Shown: positions 27,499 to 37,350, counted from the stretch's first letter. The stretch is DNA of 64,000 nt from Streptomyces diastaticus subsp. diastaticus (GCF_011170125.1 NZ_BLLN01000003.1:1178001-1242000); one strand, 5' to 3'. Notes: generated by a model not told the origin, from the letters alone. A program made the numbers and translations.

Positions 27499-29370
27499 AT
27501 GACTGAGTATGGCCGGGGCCAAGGCTCCGATCCGTGGCAGGAGGACCCGCTCTCCTCGCCGGCCTACGGGCAGGCGGCGCAGGGCGGGTACGGCGACGGA
27601 TGGAGTGGACAGCAGCCTGGTGGCTATCCGCCCCCGCAGCCCGGTTACGACGGGCAGCCGCACCAGCAGTACCCGCGGGACGGGGCTCAGCAGGGCTACC
27701 CGCAGCAGCAGTACCCGCAGCAGGGCCTCCCGGGCCAGCAGCAGTACGACCCGCACCAGCAGCACGGCTACCAGCAGCAGGGCTACCAGCAGCAGAACTA
27801 TCCGCAGCACAGCCAGCAGGACCAGCAGACCCAGTACGCCGGCTCCGACGGCTACGGCCAGCAGTACACCGGCGGCTGGGACACCGGGCAGGTCCCCCCG
27901 TACGACCCCGCGGCCGGCGACCCCTACCAGCAGCAGGTCCCCAGCCACCCCGGCCACGACGGCTACGCCGACGGGCAGCACGACCCGTACCGCACCGAGG
28001 ACGCCTACCCGCCGCCCCGCCCACCGGGCCGCCGCGAGAGCCCGCAGCCCGACAGCGAGTGGGAGGAGCCCGCGGAGGAGACCCACCCCTTCTTCACCGG
28101 CGCCGACGACACGCCGGACGTGGACGAGGGCCGCGGCGCCCGGCGCGGGCGGGGGCGCAGGAACGAGCGTCACCACGAGGGCGACCGGGACACGGACGAC
28201 GAGTACGACGACGGGCACGAGGACGAGCCGGAGCCCGGCGGGCGGCGCGGCGGGCGCGGTGGCGGCAGGCAGCGCGGCCGGGGGACCAAAGGCAAGAGCC
28301 GCAACGGCGTCGCCTGCCTCGTCGTCTCGCTGGTGCTGGTCGGCGGCGGCAGCGCGGTCGCGTACTACGGCTACCAGTTCTACCAGGACCGCTTCGGCCC
28401 GGCCGAGGACTACGCGGGCGAGGGCTCGGGCCAGGTCGTCGTCGAGGTCCCGCAGGGCGCCGTCGGATGGGACATCGCCAACCTGCTGAAGAAGCACGAC
28501 GTCGTCAAGAGCGGTTCCGCCTTCGTCAACGCGCAGAACGCCCACCCCAAGGGCAAGTCCCTCCAGCCCGGTTTCTACACGCTGCGCAAGCAGATGTCCG
28601 GCAAGGCCGCCGTCGCTCTGATGCTCAGTCCCAAGAGCCGCAACACCCTGATCATCCCCGAGGGCCGCCGCAACGCCTGGGTCTACGAGCAGATCGACAA
28701 GCGGCTCGGCGTCAAGGCCGGCACCACCGAGGACGTGGCGCTCAAGGAGTCCAAGTCCCTGGGCCTGCCCAAGTGGGCCAACAACCGCAAGGACATCAAG
28801 GACCCGCTGGAAGGCTTCCTCTTCCCCTCCAGCTACCCGCTGGGCAAGTCGATGGAGCCGGCCGACGTCCTCAAGAAGATGGTCGCGCAGGCCAAGCAGG
28901 AGTACGCCCGGTACGACCTGGTGGGCTCGGCCGAGAAACTCGGTCTGGAGGACCCGCTCCAGGTGGTCACGGTCGCGAGCCTGGTCCAGGCCGAGGGCAT
29001 GACCCACGACGACTTCCGGAAGATGGCCGCCGTCGTCTACAACCGGCTCCAGCCGGACAACACGGTGACCAACCAGAAGCTGGAGTTCGACTCCACGTAC
29101 AACTACCTGAAGGGCGAGAGCGAGATCGACATCTCGATCGCCAAGATCCGTAACGATCCCGACCCGTACAACACCTACTACCACAAGCTCCTGCCGCCGG
29201 GCCCGATCGGGAACCCGGGCTCGGACGCCATGAAGGCGGCCACCGCCCCGGACACCGACGACTGGATGTTCTTCATCTCCATCGACGGCAAGACGACCAA
29301 GTTCACCAAGACCCTGGCCGACCACGAGGCCCTGGTGAAGGAGTTCAATGAAAGCCGCAAGGGCCAGTGA
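27499..29370 (+). CDS. mltG: Endolytic transglycosylase MltG with a long Gln/Tyr-rich cytoplasmic region
   Basis: MltG cuts nascent glycan strands in the membrane-proximal peptidoglycan. This version has 623 residues. Residues 1 to about 270 are disordered and rich in Gln, Tyr, Pro and Gly, then acidic and Arg-rich. A membrane helix lies at about 272-292 (GVACLVVSLVLVGGGSAVAY). The YceG/MltG domain fills the rest, with a LysM-like part and the catalytic Glu in ASLVQAEGMTHDDFRKM. The C-terminal signature YNTYYHKLLPPGPIGNPG is intact. E. coli MltG is about half this length. The aroE start lies 23 nt inside the 3' end. Confidence 0.95.
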   Translation: MTEYGRGQGSDPWQEDPLSSPAYGQAAQGGYGDGWSGQQPGGYPPPQPGYDGQPHQQYPRDGAQQGYPQQQYPQQGLPGQQQYDPHQQHGYQQQGYQQQNYPQHSQQDQQTQYAGSDGYGQQYTGGWDTGQVPPYDPAAGDPYQQQVPSHPGHDGYADGQHDPYRTEDAYPPPRPPGRRESPQPDSEWEEPAEETHPFFTGADDTPDVDEGRGARRGRGRRNERHHEGDRDTDDEYDDGHEDEPEPGGRRGGRGGGRQRGRGTKGKSRNGVACLVVSLVLVGGGSAVAYYGYQFYQDRFGPAEDYAGEGSGQVVVEVPQGAVGWDIANLLKKHDVVKSGSAFVNAQNAHPKGKSLQPGFYTLRKQMSGKAAVALMLSPKSRNTLIIPEGRRNAWVYEQIDKRLGVKAGTTEDVALKESKSLGLPKWANNRKDIKDPLEGFLFPSSYPLGKSMEPADVLKKMVAQAKQEYARYDLVGSAEKLGLEDPLQVVTVASLVQAEGMTHDDFRKMAAVVYNRLQPDNTVTNQKLEFDSTYNYLKGESEIDISIAKIRNDPDPYNTYYHKLLPPGPIGNPGSDAMKAATAPDTDDWMFFISIDGKTTKFTKTLADHEALVKEFNESRKGQ

Positions 29371-30253
29371 GCACGGGGGCCGCCGGGCCGCCGTCCTCGG
29401 CAAGCCCGTCGACCACTCGCTCTCCCCGGTCCTGCACCGCGCCGCCTACGCGGAACTGGGCCTCGACGGGTGGTCGTACGACCGGTTCGAGACCGACGAG
29501 GCGCGGCTTCCCGGATTCGTCGCCGGGCTCGGCCCCGAGTGGGCCGGACTGTCGCTGACCATGCCGCTGAAGCGGGCCGCGCTCGCCCTGTGCGAGACGG
29601 TCTCCCCGGTGGCGCGCTCCGTCGAGGCGGTCAACACGCTGGTCCGCGGCACCGACGGCGGCTGGCACGGCGACAACACCGACGTGCCCGGCCTGGTGGC
29701 CGCCCTGCGGGAGCGAGGCGTCGAGAAGGCGCCCGAGGCCGCCGTCCTCGGCGCCGGTGCCACCGCCTCCTCCGCGCTGGCCGCCCTCGCCTCGATCGGC
29801 GCCGACCGGACCGAGGTGTACGTCCGCAGTGAGGCGCGCGCCGAGGAGATGCGCGAATGGGGTCGGCGCCTCGGCGTCGAGGTCCTCGCCCGGCCCTGGG
29901 AGCGGGCCGCCGAGGCGCTTCGCCGGCCGCTGGTGATCGCCACCACACCGGCCGGGGCCGCCGACGCGCTCGCAGCGGACGTCCCCGACCTGCCCGGCAC
30001 CCTCTTCGACGTGCTCTACGAGCCGTGGCCCACGCCGCTCGCGGCCCGCTGGGCCGAGCGTGGCGGCGCCCTCCTCGGCGGCCTCGACCTCCTGGTCCAC
30101 CAGGCCGTCCTCCAGGTCGAGCAGATGACCGGCCTGGCGCCCGCGCCGCTCTCGGCCATGCGTGCGGCGGGCACCGCCGCCCTGGGGGAGGCCCGCACGT
30201 CCCGTGCGGCGCCCGGCACGCACGCTCCCCGCGTCGGCCGACGGCCCGCGTAG
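29348..30253 (+). CDS. aroE: Shikimate dehydrogenase
   Basis: AroE (301 residues) reduces 3-dehydroshikimate to shikimate with NADPH. The shikimate-binding SLSP motif is in [17 protein letters not shown], the catalytic Lys is in [11 protein letters not shown], and the dinucleotide-binding loop is [24 protein letters not shown]-type [14 protein letters not shown] is also present. The ATG start overlaps the mltG reading frame by 23 nt; no other in-frame start is close, so coupling with mltG is likely. The aroC-aroK-aroB genes follow after 184 nt. Confidence 0.96.
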   Translation: MKAARASEHGGRRAAVLGKPVDHSLSPVLHRAAYAELGLDGWSYDRFETDEARLPGFVAGLGPEWAGLSLTMPLKRAALALCETVSPVARSVEAVNTLVRGTDGGWHGDNTDVPGLVAALRERGVEKAPEAAVLGAGATASSALAALASIGADRTEVYVRSEARAEEMREWGRRLGVEVLARPWERAAEALRRPLVIATTPAGAADALAADVPDLPGTLFDVLYEPWPTPLAARWAERGGALLGGLDLLVHQAVLQVEQMTGLAPAPLSAMRAAGTAALGEARTSRAAPGTHAPRVGRRPA

Positions 30254-30437
30254 CTCCGCCACGAGGACTCGCGTCCGGTACACCGGGAGCGCGCCCCCGC
30301 CCGCTGACCCGAGGGTGTTCCACCCGTTGGACCGCTTGCCGCACCGGCCCGCCCGGCGTGGGAGGATCGGGTGCGGCGGGCAGGGGACGCGCACCCGGCC
30401 GCGCCGCCGAGACCGGGCGCGAGCAGGAGGAGCACCG

Positions 30438-31622
30438 TTGAGCAGGCTGCGTTGGCTGACCGCGGGGGAGTCGCACGGACCCGCACTGGTGGCCACCCTG
30501 GAGGGACTTCCCGCCGGGGTGCCGATCACCACGGAGATGGTCGCCGACCATCTGGCCCGGCGGCGGCTCGGCTACGGTCGTGGCGCCCGGATGAAGTTCG
30601 AGCGCGACGAGGTCACCTTCCTCGGCGGGGTCCGCCACGGACTGACCCTCGGCTCCCCGGTGGCCGTCATGGTCGGCAACACCGAGTGGCCCAAGTGGGA
30701 GCAGGTCATGGCGGCCGACCCGGTCGACCCCGAGGAACTGGCCGCGCTCGCGCGCAACGCCCCGCTCACCCGTCCGAGGCCCGGCCACGCCGACCTCGCC
30801 GGGATGCAGAAGTACGGCTTCGACGAGGCGCGCCCGATCCTGGAGCGCGCCTCCGCGCGGGAGACCGCGGCCCGGGTCGCGCTCGGTGCCGTCGCCCGCT
30901 CGTACCTGTCGGAGACGGCCGGGATCGAGATCGTCTCGCACGTCGTGGAGCTGGCAGCGGCCAGGGCGCCGTACGGCACGCTCCCGGTCCCCGGCGACGT
31001 GGAGCGGCTCGACGCCGACCCCGTGCGCTGCCTGGACCCGGAGGCGTCCGCGGCGATGGTCGCGGAGATCGACCAGGCCCACAAGGACGGCGACACCCTC
31101 GGCGGTGTGGTCGAGGTCGTCGCCCACGGCGTGCCGGTCGGGCTCGGCTCGCACGTCCACTGGGACCGGCGGCTCGACGCACGGCTGGCCGGTGCCCTCA
31201 TGGGCATCCAGGCGATCAAGGGCGTCGAGGTCGGCGACGGCTTCGACCTGGCCCGCGTCCCCGGTTCGCAGGCGCACGACGAGATCGTCGTCACCGACGA
31301 CGGCATCCGGCGTGCCTCGGGCCGCTCCGGCGGCACCGAGGGCGGCCTGACCACCGGTGAGGTGCTGCGGGTGCGGGCCGCCATGAAGCCCATCGCCACC
31401 GTGCCCCGCGCGCTCGGCACGGTCGACGTCGCCACCGGTGAGCCCGCCAAGGCCCACCACCAGCGCTCCGACGTCTGCGCCGTCCCGGCCGCCGGCATCG
31501 TCGCCGAGGCGATGGTCGCCCTCGTCCTCGCCGACGCCGTCGCGGAGAAGTTCGGCGGCGACAGCGTCGACGAGACCCGCCGCAACATCGCCGGCTACCT
31601 CGACCACCTCCCCGTCCGGTGA
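30438..31622 (+). CDS. aroC: Chorismate synthase
   Basis: This 394-residue enzyme makes chorismate from EPSP using reduced FMN. The N-terminal signature [21 protein letters not shown] is clear, as are [31 protein letters not shown], and the C-terminal [21 protein letters not shown] 30438 is chosen because AGGAGG sits 7 nt upstream and gives [11 protein letters not shown]; the longer in-frame reading from 30162 has no RBS. The stop overlaps the aroK GTG start. The long open frames in other phases here are GC-driven shadows. Confidence 0.97.
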   Translation: MSRLRWLTAGESHGPALVATLEGLPAGVPITTEMVADHLARRRLGYGRGARMKFERDEVTFLGGVRHGLTLGSPVAVMVGNTEWPKWEQVMAADPVDPEELAALARNAPLTRPRPGHADLAGMQKYGFDEARPILERASARETAARVALGAVARSYLSETAGIEIVSHVVELAAARAPYGTLPVPGDVERLDADPVRCLDPEASAAMVAEIDQAHKDGDTLGGVVEVVAHGVPVGLGSHVHWDRRLDARLAGALMGIQAIKGVEVGDGFDLARVPGSQAHDEIVVTDDGIRRASGRSGGTEGGLTTGEVLRVRAAMKPIATVPRALGTVDVATGEPAKAHHQRSDVCAVPAAGIVAEAMVALVLADAVAEKFGGDSVDETRRNIAGYLDHLPVR

Positions 31623-32155
31623 GCGCCGGAACCCCGGCCGACGCCGGCCCCTGCCTGGTCCTCGTCGGCCCCATGGGCGTCGGCAAGTCCACCGTCGGCG
31701 CGCTGCTCGCCGAGCGGCTCGGACACGTCTACCGCGACACCGACGCCGACATCGTCGCCGCCGAGGGCCGCGAGATCGCCGAGATCTTCGTCGACGACGG
31801 CGAACCGCACTTCCGCGAGCTGGAGCGCCGTGCCGTCGCCGAAGCCCTCGCGGCCCACCCGGGCGTCCTGGCGCTCGGCGGTGGCGCCGTCCTCGACCCG
31901 TCGACCCGCGCCCTGCTCGCCGGGCACCCGGTCGTCTACCTGTCGATGCAGGTGGACGAGGCGGTGCGGCGCACCGGCCTGGCCACCGCCCGCCCGCTGC
32001 TCGCCGTCAACCCGCGACGGCAGTGGCGCGAGCTGATGGAGGCCCGCCGCCACCTCTACACCGAGGTCGCCCGCGCCGAGGTCCCCACCGACCACCGCAC
32101 CCCCGAAGAGGTCGCCGAAGCGGTCCTCGACGCACTGGAGTTGAAGCACGCATGA
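31619..32155 (+). CDS. aroK: Shikimate kinase
   Basis: A 178-residue P-loop kinase that phosphorylates shikimate at the 3-position. Walker A is [12 protein letters not shown], the shikimate-binding aspartate region is [20 protein letters not shown], and the GGG motif is ALGGGAVLD. The lid region carries [18 protein letters not shown]. It overlaps aroC upstream (GTGA) and aroB downstream (ATGA), which gives a tightly coupled aroC-aroK-aroB operon. Confidence 0.97.
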   Translation: MSAGTPADAGPCLVLVGPMGVGKSTVGALLAERLGHVYRDTDADIVAAEGREIAEIFVDDGEPHFRELERRAVAEALAAHPGVLALGGGAVLDPSTRALLAGHPVVYLSMQVDEAVRRTGLATARPLLAVNPRRQWRELMEARRHLYTEVARAEVPTDHRTPEEVAEAVLDALELKHA

Positions 32156-33234
32156 CCCTGCGTATCCCGGTCGGCGCCACCGCAGGCACCGACCCGTACG
32201 AGGTACTGATCGGCCGCCGGCTCCTCGGTGAGCTGCCCGGTCTCATCGGCGAGCAGGCCCGCCGGGTCGCCGTCATCCACCCCGAGGCGCTGGCCGAGAC
32301 CGGTGAGGCACTCCGCGCCGACCTCGCCGACCAGGGGTACGAGGCCATCGCCGTCCAGGTGCCCAACGCCGAGGAGGCCAAGACCGCCGAGGTCGCCGCC
32401 TACTGCTGGAAGGCGCTCGGCCAGTCCGGCTTCACCCGCACCGACGTCATCGTCGGTGTCGGCGGCGGCGCCACCACCGACCTCGCCGGGTTCGTCGCGG
32501 CGAGCTGGCTGCGCGGGGTGCGCTGGGTCGCCGTCCCCACCACCGTGCTGGCCATGGTCGACGCGGCCGTCGGCGGCAAGACCGGCATCAACACCGCCGA
32601 GGGCAAGAACCTCGTCGGCGCCTTCCACCCGCCGGCCGGGGTCCTCTGCGACCTGGCCGCGCTGGAGTCGCTGCCGGTCCACGACTACGTCAGCGGCCTC
32701 GCCGAGATCATCAAGGCCGGTTTCATCGCCGACCCGGTCATCCTCGACCTCATCGAGTCCGACCCGGCCGCCGCCCGCACCCCCGCCGGGCCGCACACCG
32801 CCGAACTCATCGAGCGCTCCATCCGCGTCAAGGCCGACGTGGTCTCCGAGGACCTCAAGGAGTCCGGCCGCCGCGAGATCCTCAACTACGGCCACACCCT
32901 GGGCCATGCCATCGAGAAGAACGAGCGGTACGAGTGGCGGCACGGCGCGGCCGTCGCCGTCGGTATGCTCTACGCCGCCGAGCTGGGCCGCCTCGCCGGA
33001 CGGCTCGACGACGCCACCGCCGACCGGCACCGCTCCGTGCTGGAGGCGGTCGGCCTGCCGCTGACCTACCGATACGACCAGTGGCCCAAGCTGGTCGAGA
33101 ACATGAAGGTCGACAAGAAGTCCCGCGGTGACACACTGCGCTTCATCGTCCTCGACGGCCTGGCCCGCCCGACCGTCCTGGAGGGCCCCGACCCGGCCGT
33201 CATGCTCGGGGCGTACGGCGAGGTCGCGGACTGA
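32152..33234 (+). CDS. aroB: 3-dehydroquinate synthase
   Basis: AroB (360 residues) uses NAD and a divalent metal to cyclise DAHP to 3-dehydroquinate. The NAD-binding [20 protein letters not shown] and [20 protein letters not shown] blocks are typical. The metal and substrate site is in [22 protein letters not shown] written as two conserved His motifs (GHTLGHA and RHG). ATG 32152 overlaps the aroK stop. Hairpin-forming, extremely GC-rich sequence follows, so the operon probably ends here. Confidence 0.97.
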   Translation: MTLRIPVGATAGTDPYEVLIGRRLLGELPGLIGEQARRVAVIHPEALAETGEALRADLADQGYEAIAVQVPNAEEAKTAEVAAYCWKALGQSGFTRTDVIVGVGGGATTDLAGFVAASWLRGVRWVAVPTTVLAMVDAAVGGKTGINTAEGKNLVGAFHPPAGVLCDLAALESLPVHDYVSGLAEIIKAGFIADPVILDLIESDPAAARTPAGPHTAELIERSIRVKADVVSEDLKESGRREILNYGHTLGHAIEKNERYEWRHGAAVAVGMLYAAELGRLAGRLDDATADRHRSVLEAVGLPLTYRYDQWPKLVENMKVDKKSRGDTLRFIVLDGLARPTVLEGPDPAVMLGAYGEVAD

Positions 33235-33238
33235 ACCG

Positions 33239-33260
33239 GGCGGCCGCCCGAGCGGCCGCC
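33239..33260 (+). terminator. Hairpin after aroB
   Basis: GGCGGCCGC, loop CCGA and its exact complement GCGGCCGCC start 5 nt after the aroB stop. A second palindrome (CGCCGCGGCCGCGGCG) follows within 30 nt. Confidence 0.65.
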
Positions 33261-33485
33261 GGACAGCGCCCCGCCGCGGCCGCGGCGCACCCCGCTCCGG
33301 CCGCGGCGGCGCCCCCGGGGGCGGTGGTGAGGTCGCCGTCGCGAGACCGGGCACGCGTTGACCTGCCCGGGCGTTCACACAACACCGGCCGGGGACGGTA
33401 CCGTTCGGTAGCGCGTCGGCGGCCGGGGCTTCCCGGTGGCGCCGCGCACCCACGCCAGTTGCCTGACGAGACGGAGTGGCACCGG

Positions 33486-34352
33486 ATGCAGCACGCAGGG
33501 GGGCCTCCGCTGCCGCCTTATCCCCAGCCCGCCACGGCGAGCGCCGACTGGCCGCAGGGCAGCCCGCCCCCGCACCCGGCGCCGCCGCCACGGCCGCCGC
33601 AGCCCGCCCAGCCCCCGGGTTTCGTCGGGGGAGTCCCCTCCGGACGCACCCCGCACCCGGGGCAGGGCGCCCCTACCGTGCCCGTCCCGCCGGCCTCCGT
33701 GCCGCCGGAGGGCACCGGGCACGTGCAGCTCCCGCCGGGCGGGCCGGTGGCGATGCCCAGCCCGCCGCCCGGCGCCGGACAGGCGGACACCGGCAGCACC
33801 ACCCTCGCGGTACTCCTCATAGGCCCGGCCGGAGCCGGGAAGACCACCGTCGCCCGCCTCTGGGCCGAACAGCGCCGGGTGCCCACCGCCCACATCAGCC
33901 TGGACGACGTCCGCGAGTGGGTCCGCTCCGGCTTCGCCGACCCGCAGGCCGGATGGAACGACCACTCCGAGGCGCAGTACCGCCTCGCCCGCCGCACCTG
34001 CGGCTTCTCCGCCCGCAACTTCCTCGCCAACGGCATCTCCTGCATCCTCGACGACGCCGTCTTCCCCGACCGGCCGGTGATCGGCCTCGGCGGCTGGAAG
34101 CGCCACGTCGGCCCGGGCCTGCTGCCGGTCGTCCTGCTGCCCGGCCTGGAGATCGTCCTGGAGCGCAACGCCGCCCGTCACGGCAACCGCCGCCTCTCCG
34201 ACGAGGAGGTGGCCCGCATCCACGGCCGGATGGCCGGCTGGTACGGCTCCGGGCTGCCGATCATCGACAACTCGCACCTCGACGCCGCTCAGACCGCCCG
34301 CGCCCTCGACGACGTCCTCGCCCGCGCCATCGCCAGCCCGCCCCAGTGGTGA
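33486..34352 (+). CDS. Proline-rich P-loop ATPase/kinase-like protein
   Basis: The protein has 288 residues. Residues 1 to about 100 are a disordered Pro/Gly/Gln-rich segment. A P-loop domain follows, with Walker A LIGPAGAGKTTVARLW and then HISLDDVREWVRSGFADPQA, a DDV motif as in zeta-toxin/AAA_33-type small kinases. ISCILDDAVFPDR could be a Walker B-like site. The substrate is unknown. ATG 33486 is preceded by GGAG about 10 nt away. TTCACA (33374) and TACCGT (33399) form a possible promoter. The position between aroB and the M24 protein is, from memory, conserved in Streptomyces. Confidence 0.75.
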   Translation: MQHAGGPPLPPYPQPATASADWPQGSPPPHPAPPPRPPQPAQPPGFVGGVPSGRTPHPGQGAPTVPVPPASVPPEGTGHVQLPPGGPVAMPSPPPGAGQADTGSTTLAVLLIGPAGAGKTTVARLWAEQRRVPTAHISLDDVREWVRSGFADPQAGWNDHSEAQYRLARRTCGFSARNFLANGISCILDDAVFPDRPVIGLGGWKRHVGPGLLPVVLLPGLEIVLERNAARHGNRRLSDEEVARIHGRMAGWYGSGLPIIDNSHLDAAQTARALDDVLARAIASPPQW

Positions 34353-34421
34353 CCACCCCCGCCGCCCGCGCCCCGGCGCCCGGTCGGACGCGCTGAACCA
34401 GCCGGTGCGCCGCGCCGCTCG

Positions 34422-34427
34422 TAGGCT
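34422..34427 (+). promoter_or_regulatory. -10 box for the M24 gene, leaderless configuration
   Basis: TAGGCT ends 6 nt before ATG 34434, with no SD between, as expected for a leaderless mRNA. Confidence 0.55.
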
Positions 34428-34433
34428 CGGAAC

Positions 34434-35567
34434 ATGTCCGAGGCCCCGCACGCGTACGACGTGTACCAAGCCCGCAGGCAGCGGCTGCGGGAGCGCTGCG
34501 CGGCGGCCGGTGACGCCGCCGCCGTGGTCTCCCGCCCGGCCAACATCCGCTACCTGACCGGCACCGCCCCCGAACGGGCCGCCCTGCTGCTCACCACCCA
34601 CGATCCGGGCGCCGACGTGCTGCTCTGCGCCGTCCGGCCCGGCGCGCGGCCCGAGGAGGGCAGAGCGGACGAGGCACTCAGGCTCGAACTGCTGGACGGC
34701 CCCGGGGCCGATCCGGCCGTGGCCGCGGCCACCCTCGCGCTGCGCCGGGGCGGCCGGCCGGTCGCCGTCGAGGAGCACGACCTCACGGTGGCGCGGCACC
34801 GCGCGATGGCCTCGGCCGCCCCCGGCCTCGCCCTCACCGACCTGGGCGGCGCCGTCGAGCAGCTGCGGTACGTCAAGGACGAGGACGAGATCTCCTGCCT
34901 GCGGATCGCCGCCGAGATCACCGACCAGGCGCTGGGCGAACTCCTGGAATCCATCCTGGTCGGCCGCACCGAGCGGCACCTCGCGCTGGAGCTGGAGCGC
35001 CGCCTGATCGACCACGGCGCCGACGGACCGGCCTTCGCCAGCTCGGTGGGGACCGGCCCCAACGCGGGCCTCGCCCGTCACCAGCCCACCGACCGCCGGG
35101 TCGAGGAGGGCGACTTCCTCACCGTGAGTCTCGGCGCGGTCTACCGCGGCTACCGCTGCGCGATCGGCCGTACCTTCGTCATCGGCACCACCCCGGCCGA
35201 CTGGCAGGTGGAGTTGTACGACCTGGTCTTCGCCGCCCAGCGGGCCGGGCGGGAGGCGCTCGCACCCGGCGCCGCCTGCCGTGACGTCGACCGGGCCGCC
35301 CGCCAGGTGCTCACCGGCGCGGGGTACACCGAGGGGCTGGCGCCGGTCACCGGGCACGGGGTCGGCCTGGAAAACGTGGAGGACCCGCAGATCGCCCCTG
35401 CGGCCATGGGTAAACTGGACGCTCGTGTGCCGGTCACCGTCGAACCGGGAGTCCACCTCCCGGGCCGGGGCGGAGTCCGGATCGACGACACGCTCGTCGT
35501 CCGCCCCGGGGCGGACGGCGGACCTGAGCTACTCACCATCACGACCAAGGAGCTGCTCGCGCTCTAG
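34434..35567 (+). CDS. M24 (aminopeptidase P/Xaa-Pro dipeptidase) family protein with degraded metal site
   Basis: This 377-residue protein has the creatinase-type N-terminal domain and a C-terminal pita-bread fold. It is the gene that usually sits beside efp and is named pepQ-like. The metal ligands of active M24 enzymes appear to be lost. The usual DxG...SDxTRT pattern reads [19 protein letters not shown], so both aspartates are replaced (Ser and Ala). The usual GLEVHE reads GLENVED, and the last ligand pattern VRIEDT reads VRIDDT. One His is retained in GHGVGLE. It may be a non-catalytic binding protein rather than a peptidase. Leaderless expression is likely. Confidence 0.8.
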   Translation: MSEAPHAYDVYQARRQRLRERCAAAGDAAAVVSRPANIRYLTGTAPERAALLLTTHDPGADVLLCAVRPGARPEEGRADEALRLELLDGPGADPAVAAATLALRRGGRPVAVEEHDLTVARHRAMASAAPGLALTDLGGAVEQLRYVKDEDEISCLRIAAEITDQALGELLESILVGRTERHLALELERRLIDHGADGPAFASSVGTGPNAGLARHQPTDRRVEEGDFLTVSLGAVYRGYRCAIGRTFVIGTTPADWQVELYDLVFAAQRAGREALAPGAACRDVDRAARQVLTGAGYTEGLAPVTGHGVGLENVEDPQIAPAAMGKLDARVPVTVEPGVHLPGRGGVRIDDTLVVRPGADGGPELLTITTKELLAL

Positions 35568-35661
35568 CCCCGGCCTGTGCGTGCACCCGAGGTCCCACCA
35601 GCTCCCCGCCGATCGTCAGACCGGAGGGGAGACACCCATTCGTCCAGGAGATTCCGCAAAC

Positions 35662-36228
35662 GTGGCTTCCACGAACGACCTCAAGAACGGCTTGGTACTG
35701 AAGCTCGAGGGGGGCCAGCTCTGGTCCGTGGTCGAGTTCCAGCACGTCAAGCCCGGCAAGGGCCCTGCCTTCGTGCGCACCAAGCTGAAGAACGTGCTGT
35801 CCGGAAAGATCGTCGACAAGACCTTCAACGCCGGCGTGAAGGTCGAGACGGCCACCGTCGACAAGCGCGACATGCAGTTCTCGTACATGGACGGCGACTA
35901 CTTCGTCTTCATGGACATGGAGACCTACGAGCAGCTGCACGTCGACCGCAAGGTCGTCGGTGACGCCGCCAACTTCCTCATCGAGGGCTTCGAGGCGACC
36001 GTCGCCCAGTACGAGGGCGAGGTGCTCTTCGTGGAGCTGCCGGCCGCCGTCGAGCTGGTCGTCAAGGAGACCGAGCCGGGCGTCCAGGGCGACCGCTCCA
36101 CCGGCGGCACCAAGCCGGCCACCCTGGAGACGGGCTACCAGATCAACGTCCCGCTCTTCATCACCACCGGTGAGAAGATCAAGGTCGACACCCGTTCGAG
36201 CGACTACCTCGGCCGGGTGAACGGCTAA
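35662..36228 (+). CDS. efp: Elongation factor P
   Basis: EF-P (188 residues) rescues ribosomes stalled at proline stretches. The KOW-like domain has the tip loop KPGKGPAF with Lys33. The OB domains end [17 protein letters not shown], the EF-P C-terminal signature. The PGKGP loop is the actinobacterial type, reported to work without a modified lysine; no epmA/epmB-type modification gene is seen nearby. GTG 35662 gives [10 protein letters not shown] with AGGAG 12 nt upstream. nusB follows after 2 nt. Confidence 0.97.
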   Translation: MASTNDLKNGLVLKLEGGQLWSVVEFQHVKPGKGPAFVRTKLKNVLSGKIVDKTFNAGVKVETATVDKRDMQFSYMDGDYFVFMDMETYEQLHVDRKVVGDAANFLIEGFEATVAQYEGEVLFVELPAAVELVVKETEPGVQGDRSTGGTKPATLETGYQINVPLFITTGEKIKVDTRSSDYLGRVNG

Positions 36229-36230
36229 CC

Positions 36231-36659
36231 GTGGCTGCTCGCAATACGGCCCGCAAGCGCGCCTTCCAGATCCTCTTCGAGGCCGATCAGCGCGGCGCCG
36301 ACGTGCTGACCGTCCTCGCCGACTGGATTCGGCACGCACGCTCCGACACCCGGCAGCCGCCGGTCAGCGAGTACACGATGGAACTCGTCGAGGGATACGC
36401 CGAGCACGAGCGGCGCATCGACGAACTCATCTCGCAGTACGCCGTCGACTGGACGCTCGACCGGATGCCCGTCGTCGACCGCAACATCCTGCGGCTCGGC
36501 GCCTACGAGCTGATCTGGGTCGACACCACCCCGGACGCCGTCGTGCTGGACGAGGCCGTCCAGCTGGCCAAGGAGTTCTCCACGGACGACTCCCCGGCCT
36601 TCGTCAACGGCCTGCTCGCCCGGTTCAAGGAGCTGAAGCCGGGTCTGCGCCGCGTCTGA
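36231..36659 (+). CDS. nusB: Transcription antitermination factor NusB
   Basis: This 142-residue all-helical protein pairs with S10 (NusE) and supports antitermination on rRNA operons. Family features are the Arg-rich start (ARNTARKRAFQILFEADQRG), then VDWTLDRMPVVDRNILRLG and ELIWVDTTPDAVVLDEAVQL, and the C-terminal AFVNGLLARF. GTG 36231 lies 2 nt after the efp stop, and the efp-nusB pair is common in actinobacteria. Two strong hairpins end the unit. Confidence 0.97.
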   Translation: MAARNTARKRAFQILFEADQRGADVLTVLADWIRHARSDTRQPPVSEYTMELVEGYAEHERRIDELISQYAVDWTLDRMPVVDRNILRLGAYELIWVDTTPDAVVLDEAVQLAKEFSTDDSPAFVNGLLARFKELKPGLRRV

Positions 36660-36672
36660 TCCGCCGCGCACC

Positions 36673-36709
36673 GCGGGAGCCCGTGGCCATCACGGCCGCG
36701 GGCTCCCGC
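36673..36709 (+). terminator. nusB terminator hairpin 1
   Basis: The arms 36673-36688 and 36694-36709 pair along 16 bp with one G-T wobble and a 5-nt loop, 14 nt after the nusB stop. Confidence 0.85.
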
Positions 36710-36739
36710 CACGTCCGGGACCGGGCTGCCCCGGACGCA

Positions 36740-36780
36740 CCTGAGGGCGGTCCCGGCAGACCTCCGGGACCGCCCTCAGG
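36740..36780. terminator. Perfect bidirectional terminator between nusB and bldD
   Basis: CCTGAGGGCGGTCCCGG (36740-36756) pairs exactly with 36764-36780 around a 7-nt loop. It lies 27 nt beyond the bldD stop on the minus strand and serves both convergent genes. Confidence 0.9.
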
Positions 36781-36807
36781 CGGATGTCGTCACTGGCGTG
36801 GTGCGGG

Positions 36808-37308
36808 TCAGCTCTCCTCGTGGGCGACCGCGCGGCGGGCGTCGGAGTCGAGGACACCCCAGCTGATCAGCTGCTCGGTGAGGACCGAGGGCGACTGGTC
36901 GTAGATGACGGCGAGGGTGCGCAGGTCGTCCTGGCGGATGGAGAGGACCTTGCCGTTGTAGTCCCCGCGCTGCGACTGGATGGTCGCGGCGTACCGCTGG
37001 AGGGGGCCCGCCTTCTCCGGCGGGACGTTGGCCAGGCGCTCCAGCTGGAGGACGAGCTTCGGCGGGGGCTCGGCCGCGCCGCCGGGGGTCGTGCCCGGCA
37101 GCAGCTCCTGCACGGGGACGCCGTAGAAGTCCGCGAGCTCGGCGAGCCGCTGCACGGTGACGGCGCGGTCCCCGCGCTCGTACGAACCGACCACGACCGC
37201 CTTCCAGCGGCCCTGGGACTTCTCCTCGACGCCGTGGAGGGAAAGGCCCTGCTGCGTGCGGATGGCGCGGAGCTTGGCCCCGAGCTGTTTTGCGTATTCG
37301 CTGGACAT
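36808..37308 (-). CDS. bldD: Developmental master regulator BldD
   Basis: BldD (166 residues) represses sporulation genes during vegetative growth when dimerised by tetrameric cyclic di-GMP. The N-terminal XRE-type HTH spans about residues 7-65 (AKLRAIRTQQGLSLHGVEEK). The C-terminal domain holds the c-di-GMP signature RXD-X8-RXXD with Arg114, Asp116, Arg125 and Asp128 (RGD and RQDD). These residue numbers equal those I remember for S. coelicolor, so the protein appears fully functional. The promoter upstream on the minus strand carries an operator-like palindrome consistent with autorepression. Its neighbours are nusB (convergent) and pyrR (divergent). Confidence 0.97.
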   Translation of the reverse strand: MSSEYAKQLGAKLRAIRTQQGLSLHGVEEKSQGRWKAVVVGSYERGDRAVTVQRLAELADFYGVPVQELLPGTTPGGAAEPPPKLVLQLERLANVPPEKAGPLQRYAATIQSQRGDYNGKVLSIRQDDLRTLAVIYDQSPSVLTEQLISWGVLDSDARRAVAHEES

Positions 37309-37330
37309 GTGGCTCCCCGGACGAAGACTG

Positions 37331-37350
37331 GTAACTCACTGTGAGGTTAC
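37331..37350. promoter_or_regulatory. Candidate BldD operator in the bldD promoter
   Basis: The 20-bp GTAACTCACTGTGAGGTTAC is a near-perfect palindrome with one extra base in one arm. It contains the GTGA/TCAC half-sites expected for BldD boxes and covers the bldD -10 region. Autorepression of bldD is established in S. coelicolor; binding here is inferred. Confidence 0.65.
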
